Positions 16,275 to 24,630 of a DNA stretch of 64,000 nt are shown here, piece by piece. The notes below the pieces were generated by a model. It saw nothing but the letters and a program-made list of their open reading frames with translations, had not been told where the DNA came from and did not search any database. The translations under genes were made by a program, and so were the position numbers. The stretch covers positions 80,206 to 144,205 of the forward strand of contig JARULA010000006.1 of NCBI GenBank assembly GCA_029688995.1. Direction: 5' to 3'. Numbering within the stretch: the first letter of the stretch is position 1; the number at the start of each line of letters is the position of its first letter. The stretch comes from Marinilabiliaceae bacterium ANBcel2. Its GTDB lineage: Bacteria; Bacteroidota; Bacteroidia; Bacteroidales; Marinilabiliaceae.

Positions 16275-18101
16275 ATGAAGGATTTTATTTCGGTTTTAAA
16301 ATTGTACCTGCCCCCTTACAAACATCTTCTGGTTTTTAATTTTCTGTTTAACTTTTTATCGGCTGTTTTTGCGGTTTTTTCAGTTGCATTAATGATACCA
16401 ATGCTTGAGATTATATTGATGCAGGATAGTGAAGTGTGGGAGCTAAAACCCTGGGCAATTGATGATTTTAATGTGATCAAGAATAATTTGTATTATTACA
16501 TTACAATGTTTAAGGAGGATTACGGACCGGGTTATTCGTTACTGTTTGTGGGATTTTTTCTTACTATAGGTACCTTTCTTAAAGTCTCATCAGCTTATCT
16601 TGCTTCTTTTACCAGTGTTGGAATACGAAATGGGGTTGTAAGGGATATAAGGCATAAGATCTATAATAAAATTCTTCTTTTACCGATGAGCTTTTTTAGT
16701 GAGGAGCGTAAGGGTGATATTATTTCCCGTTCTACCGGTGATGTTCAGGAAGTGGAAAATTCTGTGATGTCTTCGCTTGATATGTTTTTAAAAAACCCTG
16801 TTTTAATAGTGGTTTTTTTAACTGCCATGTTTATTTTTAGTTATCAGCTAACAATTTTTGTTTTGGTAATTCTTCCTTTTGCAGGCTTTGCAATTGGGAA
16901 AGTTGGTAAAAGTCTTAAAAAACGATCGAGGCAGGGGCAGGATAAGATGGGAGATATATTAGGTGCATTGGAGGAGACTTTGTCGGGACTTCGTATTGTA
17001 AAGGCCTTTAATGCCGAAAAAAAGATGGCAAATCGTTTTGATGGGGAGATTGATAGGTATAAATATATAATGAATAAAGTGATGCGGCGTAAGCATATGG
17101 CGCATCCTGTTAGTGAATTTTTGGGTACTATTGTTATAGTTTTGGTTGTGTGGTTTGGCGGTACTCTTATATTGAATCAGGAGAGTGGGTTAGAACCTGC
17201 GGCTTTTATTGCTTATATAGGCCTTTTTTATCAGATTATTAATCCTGCTAAAGCTTTTTCGCAGGCCTTTTTTAATATACAGAAAGGAATGGCTGCCTAT
17301 GACCGTATCGATAAAATATTTAAAGCAGATATATCTATTAAAGAGAGGTCGGGGGCTAAATCTGTCAATACTTTAAACAGTGAGATAAGCTATAATAATG
17401 TTACTTTTTCGTATGGTGACGAACCTGTTTTAAAGAATGTTTCATTAACAATTCCCAAAGGGAAGACTTATGCATTGGTTGGTCAGTCGGGAAGTGGCAA
17501 ATCCACTTTTGTAGATCTTTTACCACGACTATACGATATTCAAAACGGATCTATTGAAATAGATGGAAATGATATTCGTGATCTTAAGCTTTTTGATTTA
17601 AGAAATCTTATGGGTAATGTTAATCAGGATGCAATTCTTTTTAATGATTCAATATATAATAATATAACTTTTGGTGTGGACTCTGCTACTATGGACGAGG
17701 TTGTGGAGGCTGCAAAAGTTGCTAATGCCCATGAGTTTATAATAAGAACTGTTGATGGGTATGATACTGTTATTGGTGACCGGGGAAGTAAATTGTCAGG
17801 AGGTCAGCGTCAAAGGCTTAGTATTGCAAGAGCGGTGCTTAAAAACCCTCCTGTTTTGATTTTAGATGAGGCTACTTCGGCACTTGATACCGAATCGGAG
17901 ATGCTTGTACAACAAGCATTAGAAAATTTAATGAAAAACCGTACCTCTATTGTGATCGCTCACCGCTTATCAACGGTGCGTTCGGCCGATATGATTTCGG
18001 TTTTTCATGAAGGAGAGATTGTAGAGAAGGGGTCTCATGAAGAGTTGCTAAAGTTGGATGGTGTTTATAATAAATTACACTCTTTGCAGATGAGGGATTG
18101 A
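16275..18101 (+). CDS. ABC transporter, fused permease and ATPase (MsbA/lipid-exporter-like)
   Basis: A 608-residue half-transporter. An ABC type 1 membrane domain (about 1-340, six helices, including SFFSEERKGDIISRSTGDV at the first coupling region) is followed by a nucleotide-binding domain. Walker A is GQSGSGKST (403-411), the signature motif LSGGQRQR begins near residue 507, Walker B is LILDEATSALD, and the switch His lies in IAHRLS. It would work as a homodimer in the inner membrane. MsbA-like lipid A or other lipid flipping is the usual assignment in Bacteroidota, but a drug or peptide exporter cannot be excluded. The downstream exported zincin has a separate start 49 nt later. Confidence 0.9.
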   Translation: MKDFISVLKLYLPPYKHLLVFNFLFNFLSAVFAVFSVALMIPMLEIILMQDSEVWELKPWAIDDFNVIKNNLYYYITMFKEDYGPGYSLLFVGFFLTIGTFLKVSSAYLASFTSVGIRNGVVRDIRHKIYNKILLLPMSFFSEERKGDIISRSTGDVQEVENSVMSSLDMFLKNPVLIVVFLTAMFIFSYQLTIFVLVILPFAGFAIGKVGKSLKKRSRQGQDKMGDILGALEETLSGLRIVKAFNAEKKMANRFDGEIDRYKYIMNKVMRRKHMAHPVSEFLGTIVIVLVVWFGGTLILNQESGLEPAAFIAYIGLFYQIINPAKAFSQAFFNIQKGMAAYDRIDKIFKADISIKERSGAKSVNTLNSEISYNNVTFSYGDEPVLKNVSLTIPKGKTYALVGQSGSGKSTFVDLLPRLYDIQNGSIEIDGNDIRDLKLFDLRNLMGNVNQDAILFNDSIYNNITFGVDSATMDEVVEAAKVANAHEFIIRTVDGYDTVIGDRGSKLSGGQRQRLSIARAVLKNPPVLILDEATSALDTESEMLVQQALENLMKNRTSIVIAHRLSTVRSADMISVFHEGEIVEKGSHEELLKLDGVYNKLHSLQMRD

Positions 18102-18149
18102 TAGTTTTTGTTTTTCTGTTTTGGGTTGACAATTTGGGTCTTTGTTGAT

Positions 18150-18839
18150 ATGAAGAAGTTGATTTTTATATTGTCCGGGTTTTTCTTTTTTATTTTTACC
18201 GCTTTTTATGGTGAAGGGTTTAAGGCTGTTTCGGTAACTGATGTAAAGATTTATGCTAACACTGATATTCCTTCGGTTAAGAGTTATGTAGAATTTCCAT
18301 CTTCGTGGAATATATGCCGGGAGACTCATCAGGAGCCTTTTGAAAAGATTTTAGATAAGCTTCCTTCTTCACTATATGATCAAAGAATAGAAGTGCGTTA
18401 CACCTCTATTAACAGTACTATGAATGTACGTCCTACTGTATGGTCTTTGATTTTTAGAAGTAGGGATAATCGTAAATATGTGATTCGTATAAATGATGAT
18501 GCCTATTTTAAAGGCGTACGTTATAATGATGTTTCAGTTAGAGCTAAAGCAGGATTATGGGCTCATGAGATGATGCATGTTAAAGATTACAAAAATCGTG
18601 GTTTTTTTGGTGTTCTTCAGCGGGGATGGCAATATTTGTCGAAGAGTGGAAAGCAATCTTTTGAGGAGGAGATTGACCAAATGGTTATTGACTATGGTCT
18701 GGGTTATTATCTCCTGCATTGGGCCTGGTTTGTCCTTGAGGAGTCGAATGCATCTGATTCATATAAGGAGTATAAACGGAATATATATATGACTCCTGAT
18801 GAGATTATTGAGTATAAAGAGCTCTCTACTGATGTGTAA
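18150..18839 (+). CDS. Exported zincin-like protein with HEMMH motif (function unknown)
   Basis: A 229-residue protein. I chose ATG 18150, which gives a clean signal peptide (MKKLIFILSGFFFFIFTAFY); a start at 18108 would add 14 residues before it. The middle contains GLWAHEMMHVKDY, an HExxH zinc-binding motif (His139, Glu140, His143), followed about 30 residues later by FEEEIDQMVIDYG, which could supply the third ligand as in gluzincins. The fold of the rest is not recognisable to me. It is probably a periplasmic metallopeptidase or a peptidase-like scaffold. The region just downstream contains a partial duplication of its 3' end. Confidence 0.7.
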   Translation: MKKLIFILSGFFFFIFTAFYGEGFKAVSVTDVKIYANTDIPSVKSYVEFPSSWNICRETHQEPFEKILDKLPSSLYDQRIEVRYTSINSTMNVRPTVWSLIFRSRDNRKYVIRINDDAYFKGVRYNDVSVRAKAGLWAHEMMHVKDYKNRGFFGVLQRGWQYLSKSGKQSFEEEIDQMVIDYGLGYYLLHWAWFVLEESNASDSYKEYKRNIYMTPDEIIEYKELSTDV

Positions 18840-18898
18840 AAAATTCACTTCCTATGTGTAAAAAGATCCCTTGCGATCTATATAGAGCTCTCTACTGA
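18818..18898 (+). repeat. Tandem partial duplication of a gene 3' end
   Basis: A 15-bp identical block (AGAGCTCTCTACTGA) occurs at 18818-18832, inside the C-terminal codons of the zincin-like gene, and again at 18884-18898 beyond its stop. The second block is still readable as YIELSTEE followed by a stop, against YKELSTDV in the gene. A second shared block, ATGTGTAAAAA, is at 18832-18842 and 18853-18863. Confidence 0.6.
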
Positions 18899-19109
18899 AG
18901 AATAAACAATTTTTTTTAAAGTTTAAAATCATTCTAAATTAACTCAAATTTACCAGGTTCCTATCTGTTAAAAAAAGCTCTTTAGTTTTAAAAAGTGGCT
19001 ATATATAACTTATTCTTTGCTTGAATATTAGAGCCTGATTTCACCCGTTTTTTGAACTTTCTGATTTTATTGTCGGTATAAATAGTTGTATAACAGTTTG
19101 TTTAGCTGG
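18899..19109. other. Intergenic region, no gene seen
   Basis: AT-rich spacer between the zincin-like gene and the etf operon. Apart from the duplicated gene tail on its left side and the etf promoter on its right side, I see no open frame of credible composition, no tRNA and no convincing terminator hairpin. Confidence 0.5.
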
Positions 19110-19139
19110 TTGCTTGATTCGGCTCTTTTCTTATATTTG
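19110..19139 (+). promoter_or_regulatory. Promoter of the etfBA-acyl-CoA dehydrogenase operon
   Basis: A -33 TTG (19110-19112) and a -7 TATATTTG (19132-19139) are separated by 19 nt, a good match to the Bacteroidota housekeeping promoter (TTTG / TAnnTTTG). The predicted start of transcription is about 30 nt upstream of the etfB ATG. Confidence 0.65.
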
Positions 19140-19176
19140 TGAGTCGTAAAATTGTGTTGTAATTAAAATTTATAAA

Positions 19177-20049
19177 ATGGGATTAAAAATTATTGTACTT
19201 GCCAAGCAGGTTCCTGATACCAGAAATGTTGGTAAAGATGCCATGAAGGCCGATGGAACTGTTAACAGGGCTGCTTTAGAAGCTATTTTCAATCCGGAGG
19301 ATATGAATGCGCTTGAACAGGCGCTTAGATTAAAAGAGAAGTATAAAGGCTCAAAGGTTACTCTATTAACAATGGGACCGGGTCGTGCTGCTGATATTAT
19401 AAGGGAAGGACTCTTTAGGGGGGCTGATGATGGAGTTTTACTTACCGACAGAGCTTTTGCCGGATCTGATACTTTGGCTACATCTTATGCTATTTCCTGT
19501 GCAATTAATAAAATTAAAGAGGTTGATATTATTGTTGCAGGACGTCAGGCAATTGACGGAGATACTGCTCAGGTTGGGCCACAGGTTGCAGATAAGATGA
19601 ATTTGCCTCAGGTTACTTATGCCGAGGAGATCTACTCTGCCGAGAAGGGTAAAATTGTTGTTAAGCGACGTTTAGACAGGGGTGTTGAAAAGGTTGAAGC
19701 TCCTTTGCCTTGTGTTGTGACTGTAAATGGCTCAGCTCCTGCATGTCGCCCCCGTGCTGCAAAACTTCTTATGAAGTATAAGCATGCTAAAACTATTAGT
19801 GAAAGGCAGAATGAATCGGAGGATTATCTTAATCTTGTTAATGACCGACCATATTTGAATATTAATGAATGGACTGTTAATGATGTTGAGACAGATGATA
19901 ATATGTTAGGTTTGTCAGGATCACCTACTAAAGTTAAAAAGATTGAGAATGTAGTTTTTCAAGCCAAGGAGACAAAGGTTCTAAGTGACAATGAGGGTGA
20001 TATTGATGAGTTGATTAAAGAGCTTATTGATAACCATACTTTAGGATAA
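19177..20049 (+). CDS. etfB: Electron transfer flavoprotein, beta subunit
   Basis: A 290-residue subunit that binds AMP and, with EtfA, carries electrons from flavin dehydrogenases. The family markers are the N-terminal IIVLAKQVPDT, FNPEDMNALEQALRLKE, and the central GRQAIDGDTAQVGPQVA segment, followed by the PLPCVVTVNG strand. It is longer than the ~255-residue E. coli-type proteins, as is common in anaerobes, with an extra C-terminal helix. First gene of the operon etfB-etfA-acyl-CoA dehydrogenase. Whether it takes part in flavin-based electron bifurcation is not decidable from this alone. Confidence 0.93.
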   Translation: MGLKIIVLAKQVPDTRNVGKDAMKADGTVNRAALEAIFNPEDMNALEQALRLKEKYKGSKVTLLTMGPGRAADIIREGLFRGADDGVLLTDRAFAGSDTLATSYAISCAINKIKEVDIIVAGRQAIDGDTAQVGPQVADKMNLPQVTYAEEIYSAEKGKIVVKRRLDRGVEKVEAPLPCVVTVNGSAPACRPRAAKLLMKYKHAKTISERQNESEDYLNLVNDRPYLNINEWTVNDVETDDNMLGLSGSPTKVKKIENVVFQAKETKVLSDNEGDIDELIKELIDNHTLG

Positions 20050-20100
20050 CACTCCTTTTATCAATTATCTTAATTTTTAATTTAAACAAATTACTTTGAA

Positions 20101-21120
20101 ATGAATAGCGTTTTTGTAATATGTGAAATTGATGAGGGGAAAATTGCTGATGTAAGTCTGGAGCTACTTACAAAAGGTCGCACCCTCTCAAATACCTTGG
20201 GATGTAAGCTTGAGGCTGTTGTGCTTGGGCACAAATTAAATGGTGTGGAGGAGGAGTTATTTCCTTATGGTGCTGATGTGGTTCACATTGGTGATGATAA
20301 GCGTCTGGATCCTTATACTACATTGCCTCATACATCTGTTATAACCGGACTTTTTGAAAATGAGAAACCACAAATAGGTCTTTTGGGCGCAACACCTTTG
20401 GGCCGTGATCTTGGTCCGCGTGTCTCTTCGGCACTTAAAAGCGGTTTAACTGCCGATTGTACAGCCCTTGAGATTGGAGATCATGAAGATAAGAAGGAGA
20501 AGAAGAGTTATAAAAATCTTCTCTACCAGATAAGACCTGCTTTTGGCGGTAATATAGTTGCTACTATTATAAACCCCGATTGCCGACCGCAAATGGCTAC
20601 CGTACGTGAAGGGGTTATGAAGAAGGAGATCTATTCACCTACTCATAAAGGTGAGGTTAAAACTATTGATGTAAATAAGTTTATTAAGCCTGAAGATACT
20701 GTTGTTAAGGTTATTGAACGTCATATGGAGAAAGGGCGTGTTAATATTAAAAACTCCTCTGTTATTGTTTCGGGTGGTTATGGAATGGGTAGTAAGGAGA
20801 ATTTTGAAGCTCTTTATGAGTTAGCTGATGTTTTAGGTGCAGAGGTAGGAGCTTCCAGGGCTGCTGTTGATGCCGGCTTTGCCCCCCATGATCGTCAGGT
20901 TGGACAAACAGGTGTTACCGTGCGTCCTAAACTTTATATCGCGTGTGGTATTTCAGGACAGATTCAGCATACTGCCGGGATGGAGGAGTCTGCTATGGTT
21001 ATTGCCATTAACAACGATTCTGCCGCACCTATTAATAAGGTAGCAGATTATGTTATAACAGGGGATGTGATGGATATTATTCCCAAGATGATTAAATCAT
21101 ATAAAAAGAACAGTAAATAG
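20101..21120 (+). CDS. etfA: Electron transfer flavoprotein, alpha subunit
   Basis: A 339-residue subunit carrying the FAD. The C-terminal FAD domain shows VIVSGGYGMGS, GASRAAVDAGF, DRQVGQTGVTVRP, CGISGQIQHTAGM (contacts to the flavin) and INNDSAAPI, in the expected order. The N-terminal half resembles EtfB (an alpha/beta fold with GATPLGRDLGPRVSS). It lies 51 nt after etfB and 21 nt before the dehydrogenase gene, so the three make one unit: the dehydrogenase passes electrons to this EtfAB pair. Confidence 0.94.
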   Translation: MNSVFVICEIDEGKIADVSLELLTKGRTLSNTLGCKLEAVVLGHKLNGVEEELFPYGADVVHIGDDKRLDPYTTLPHTSVITGLFENEKPQIGLLGATPLGRDLGPRVSSALKSGLTADCTALEIGDHEDKKEKKSYKNLLYQIRPAFGGNIVATIINPDCRPQMATVREGVMKKEIYSPTHKGEVKTIDVNKFIKPEDTVVKVIERHMEKGRVNIKNSSVIVSGGYGMGSKENFEALYELADVLGAEVGASRAAVDAGFAPHDRQVGQTGVTVRPKLYIACGISGQIQHTAGMEESAMVIAINNDSAAPINKVADYVITGDVMDIIPKMIKSYKKNSK

Positions 21121-21141
21121 GCACTTTAAAACTGATAAGAA

Positions 21142-22866
21142 ATGGCTAATTTTTTTAAAGATAATCCCGATCTGCTCTTTCATTTAAAGCATCCTTTGAT
21201 GAAGAAGATTGTTTCGTTGAAAGAGCGTGATTTTCAAGATAGAGATAATTATGATTATGCACCCATGGATTTTGAAGATGCCATGGATAGTTATGAAAAG
21301 GTTCTGGAGATTGTTGGAGAGATATGTGGAGATATTGTTGCTCCTAATGCTGAAGATGTTGATGCTGAAGGACCAAAAATTGTTAATAATGAGGTGATTT
21401 ATGCTAAAGGGACGCAGGAGAATCTTGATGCTCTTGTTAAGGCCGGATTAATGGGTATTACACTTCCCAGACAGTATGATGGTTTAAATTTCCCTATTGT
21501 TCCTTATACTATGGCAGCTGATATAGTCTCCAGGGCCGATGCAGGTTTTGTTAATATATGGGGCTTGCAGGATTGTGCAGAAACTATTAATGAGTTTGCA
21601 TCAGAAGATCAAAAGGAGCGTTTTTTACCCAGAATAGCTAATGGACAGACTGCTGCTATGGATCTTACTGAGCCTGATGCAGGTTCTGATCTTCAGGCTG
21701 TTCAGCTTAAGGCTACTTATGATGAGGGGTCGAAAAAGTGGTATCTTAACGGAGTAAAAAGATTTATTACCAATGGTGATGGTAATGTCTCTTTGGTGCT
21801 TGCGCGTAGTGAAGCAGGGACTTCTGACGGACGTGGTTTGTCTATGTTTATTTATGATCGCGATCATAAAGCGGTTAAGGTTCGTCGTATAGAAAATAAG
21901 ATGGGTATTAAGGGGTCTCCAACATGTGAGCTTGTATTTAAAGATGCGCCTGCCGAGCTGGTTGGAAACCGTAAGATGGGTTTGATTAAATATGTTATGG
22001 CTCTTATGAATGGTGCCCGTTTGGGTATTGGTGCACAATCGGTTGGACTGGCAGAGGGGGCATATCGTGAAGCAGTTGATTATGCCAATGAGAGAAAGCA
22101 GTTTGGGAAGGCTATTATTGAGTTTCCGGCAGTTTATGAGTTGCTTGCTAATATGAAATCAAAACTTGATGCTTCGCGCTCTCTTTTATATGAAACTTCT
22201 CGTTTTGTTGATGTTTATAAAGCTTATATGCATATCTCATCTGAACGCTCATTAAGTAAGGAGGAGCGTGCAGATATGAAGTATTACCAACGACTTGCAG
22301 ACTTTTTTACGCCTCTTCTTAAGGGGATGAGTAGTGAGTATTGTAATCAGATATGTTACGACTCTCAACAGATTCATGGCGGAAGTGGTTTTATGAAAGA
22401 TTATCCTATTGAGAGAATGTATCGTGATGCCCGTATTACCACTATTTATGAGGGAACAACACAGTTGCAGGTTATTGCTGCAATAAGGGGTGTTACAACA
22501 AATGCATTTTTAAAGCGTATTCGTGAGTATGAGGAGATGCCTCTTAAACCCGAGCTGCACTCTTATCGCCGTATATTGATTGGTATGACCGAAGAGTATG
22601 AGAAGGCTGTAAAGCGTGTTGTTGATGTAGATAACAGTGAGTATCTTGATTTTCATGCCCGTCGTTTAGTCGAAATGGCCGGTCATATTGTTATGGGGTA
22701 TCTGTTACTTCATGATACAGAAAGGAATGCTAAATTTAGGATGTCAACAGATGTATATATTAAGCATGGTCGTGCTGAAAATCGTTCACGTGCTGACTAT
22801 ATTGCTAATTTTGATATTGATGATTTGGGCTATTTTAAGCCCGACTCTTCGGAGGTGGAGAAATAG
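21142..22866 (+). CDS. Acyl-CoA dehydrogenase family protein (long form)
   Basis: A 574-residue FAD enzyme that oxidises acyl-CoA to enoyl-CoA and reduces EtfAB, encoded just upstream. The ACAD core runs from about residue 40 to 450: DLTEPDAGSDLQAV (flavin/substrate loop), VKRFITNGD, IHGGSGFMKDYPIER, and the catalytic base predicted at Glu437 in TTIYEGTTQLQ. The ~130 residues after the core form an extra helical extension common in the large Bacteroidota form. Chain-length specificity is unknown. A strong terminator follows the stop. Confidence 0.92.
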   Translation: MANFFKDNPDLLFHLKHPLMKKIVSLKERDFQDRDNYDYAPMDFEDAMDSYEKVLEIVGEICGDIVAPNAEDVDAEGPKIVNNEVIYAKGTQENLDALVKAGLMGITLPRQYDGLNFPIVPYTMAADIVSRADAGFVNIWGLQDCAETINEFASEDQKERFLPRIANGQTAAMDLTEPDAGSDLQAVQLKATYDEGSKKWYLNGVKRFITNGDGNVSLVLARSEAGTSDGRGLSMFIYDRDHKAVKVRRIENKMGIKGSPTCELVFKDAPAELVGNRKMGLIKYVMALMNGARLGIGAQSVGLAEGAYREAVDYANERKQFGKAIIEFPAVYELLANMKSKLDASRSLLYETSRFVDVYKAYMHISSERSLSKEERADMKYYQRLADFFTPLLKGMSSEYCNQICYDSQQIHGGSGFMKDYPIERMYRDARITTIYEGTTQLQVIAAIRGVTTNAFLKRIREYEEMPLKPELHSYRRILIGMTEEYEKAVKRVVDVDNSEYLDFHARRLVEMAGHIVMGYLLLHDTERNAKFRMSTDVYIKHGRAENRSRADYIANFDIDDLGYFKPDSSEVEK

Positions 22867-22900
22867 TATTGTTGTTTTTTATGTTATATGAGTAAAAAGT

Positions 22901-22935
22901 GGGCTGTTCGACAATTTCGAACAGCCCTCTTTTTT
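22901..22935. terminator. Bidirectional intrinsic terminator
   Basis: Perfect 11-bp stem GGGCTGTTCGA (22901-22911) with its complement at 22917-22927, 5-nt loop, followed by TCTTTTTTT. It separates the converging acyl-CoA dehydrogenase gene and the mrpG-nucleotidyltransferase gene. The T-run reaches the stop codon of the latter. Confidence 0.9.
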
Positions 22936-24008
22936 TAAAAAAATGCTTTACGACTGTATAGATCGCTGTTGTGATAAAGTTTTAGTGCACCTTTAAGTTT
23001 TTCAGGTGTTCCTATATCGCGCCATTCACCATTCCAGTTATCCCATTTTGCTATTTTGTAATTTTCAGCAAGTTTTAGATATTCGGGTATAATAGGGAAA
23101 GGCTCTTCTTTGTTAAGCAGCTCTAACAGTTTTGAGCTTACAATTTGCACTCCGTTAAAACCCTGTTTTTTCTCTTTTGACAGTTCGTTAACATTATCGG
23201 TAATAACATTAATTTTTTCTCCTGTTGAGGCATGCTCCCAACCGCATAGTCGGTCATTTTGGTCGAACAGCAGATATCTTGATGCATCACGATTTTGAGT
23301 CATTAATGTTACAAGATTGTTTTCGGTGCGATGTTTTTTTATTAATCCTGAGAGATCGCAGTTGGTGAAAACATCAGCATTATATATTAATATGTCGGCT
23401 CCCGGGGTAAAAAGGTTTTTGGCCTTTACCAGTGCACCTCCTGTATCCATTAACATCTCTTTTTCATTAGAAATTATAATTTTGGCATGGGAGGTTTTGC
23501 GATACTCTCTTATAAATTTTATTATCTGATTTGAGTGGTGGTGAACATTTACAACTATGTGGTTTATATTATACCGCTCCAGTTTTTTTAGTGCTATTTC
23601 GAGCAGAGGATGACCATCAATTTCGATAAGTGCTTTTGGACAACTATTTGTATAAGGCTTTAACCTGCTTCCCAATCCGGCAGCAAAAATCATCCCGTTA
23701 AGTTCTTTCTCGCGTGGCTGAATCTCTTTTTGTTCATTAAGTAGTTTGGATATTTTTGCTACAACATGTGCTGCAACAGGCGATAAAAATATTAAGATTG
23801 TAAAAATAAGGAGAGATTTTACCAAAACCGAAAATTGCATAAAGTGCAAATTAACAGCTACTAAGAAAAGTAGTAGTGCAAAAGATGAAACTTTTGTTAC
23901 AACATGCATTCTGGAGAAGAATATTTTAAATCTTAAAATCCCAATTGAAGAGATAAGAATAGTAATGGCTGCTGTAACTATTATGATTCCAATAATTATA
24001 TCAATCAT
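22935..24008 (-). CDS. Fusion: Mrp antiporter subunit G + MurU-like nucleotidyltransferase
   Basis: A 357-residue protein made of two unrelated parts in one uninterrupted frame. Residues 1-92 are a complete MrpG/MnhG/PhaG subunit (three helices; GILRFKIFFSRMHVVTKVS and the SPVAAHVVAKI end). A short charged linker (93-105) follows. Residues 106-350 are a sugar nucleotidyltransferase: MIFAAGLGSRLKPYT (signature G-x-G-x-R), CPKALIEIDG, MDTGGALVKAK, and YNADVF with the metal-binding Asp. The second part resembles MurU-type MurNAc-1-phosphate uridylyltransferases and GDP-mannose-type pyrophosphorylases. Met106 (codon 23691-23693) could be an internal start, but no stop separates the parts. It ends the mrp operon and overlaps mrpF by 8 nt. 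Confidence 0.85.
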   Translation of the reverse strand: MIDIIIGIIIVTAAITILISSIGILRFKIFFSRMHVVTKVSSFALLLFLVAVNLHFMQFSVLVKSLLIFTILIFLSPVAAHVVAKISKLLNEQKEIQPREKELNGMIFAAGLGSRLKPYTNSCPKALIEIDGHPLLEIALKKLERYNINHIVVNVHHHSNQIIKFIREYRKTSHAKIIISNEKEMLMDTGGALVKAKNLFTPGADILIYNADVFTNCDLSGLIKKHRTENNLVTLMTQNRDASRYLLFDQNDRLCGWEHASTGEKINVITDNVNELSKEKKQGFNGVQIVSSKLLELLNKEEPFPIIPEYLKLAENYKIAKWDNWNGEWRDIGTPEKLKGALKLYHNSDLYSRKAFF

Positions 24009-24288
24009 TTTTTATTTTTCTTTTATAAAGATAACGTGTTATTATCATTGCTCCCAGTGCTATAAGAAAAGCGACAACTAAAACCACATCCATATAGATG
24101 TTGTTGCCTGTATATATCGCGTGACAAAGAATAATGCCGACAATCGTCAGCTCTATCTGGTCAAGAGCTATTATTCGGTCGGTTAAGTCGGGCCCTTTAA
24201 CCAATCTTATTAACGATATGAGTATTGCAATTGTCATTATTATTATTGCAAGTAGAGATGCTGTTGATAAAAAAGTTAAACTACTCAT
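24001..24288 (-). CDS. mrpF: Mrp Na+/H+ antiporter subunit F
   Basis: A 95-residue membrane protein with three helices, matching MrpF/MnhF/PhaF in size. The conserved segment LVKGPDLTDRIIALDQI is present, with the DRI/ALD residues typical of the family, and the last helix is VVLVAFLIALGAMIITRYL. It is part of the seven-subunit cation/proton antiporter complex in the inner membrane. It overlaps mrpE upstream by 8 nt and mrpG downstream by 8 nt, so translation is probably coupled. Confidence 0.92.
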   Translation of the reverse strand: MSSLTFLSTASLLAIIIMTIAILISLIRLVKGPDLTDRIIALDQIELTIVGIILCHAIYTGNNIYMDVVLVVAFLIALGAMIITRYLYKRKIKND

Positions 24289-24622
24289 GTTTAGCTCTGT
24301 TTAAAATTATTTTGGATATAAGGGTCTCCAGATTTTTGGCTATGGTTAAAAAAGAGTCTCTCTTTTTTATATCGAGAAGATGCACTTCAATTACACTATT
24401 ATTATCTGTTATATCTATAGCTAATGCACCGGGTGTCATGCTTATTAAATTAAAAAGTATTACTTTTTGCCAGTCACCTGTTAGTGATATATTATACTTT
24501 ATAATGCCTCCATTTTCACCTTTTGAACCTTTTAACACTTCTATTGCTACAAACCATCCTGCTGAAATAACTTTATAGATAAAATAGAGTAGCAGATATA
24601 TAATAAAAACTATTTGTCGCAT
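24281..24622 (-). CDS. mrpE: Mrp Na+/H+ antiporter subunit E (short form)
   Basis: A 113-residue MrpE/MnhE subunit. It has one or two N-terminal helices (VFIIYLLLYFIYKVISAGWF) and then the cytoplasmic domain with ISMTPGALAIDI (the conserved TPGT/TPGA signature), ending in a helical tail. Typical MrpE proteins have about 155-170 residues with a longer membrane part, so this is a shortened version. The start cannot lie further upstream without running into mrpD, whose stop is only 8 nt away. Part of the antiporter operon. Confidence 0.87.
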   Translation of the reverse strand: MRQIVFIIYLLLYFIYKVISAGWFVAIEVLKGSKGENGGIIKYNISLTGDWQKVILFNLISMTPGALAIDITDNNSVIEVHLLDIKKRDSFLTIAKNLETLISKIILNRAKHE

Positions 24623-24630
24623 AATTTTAT

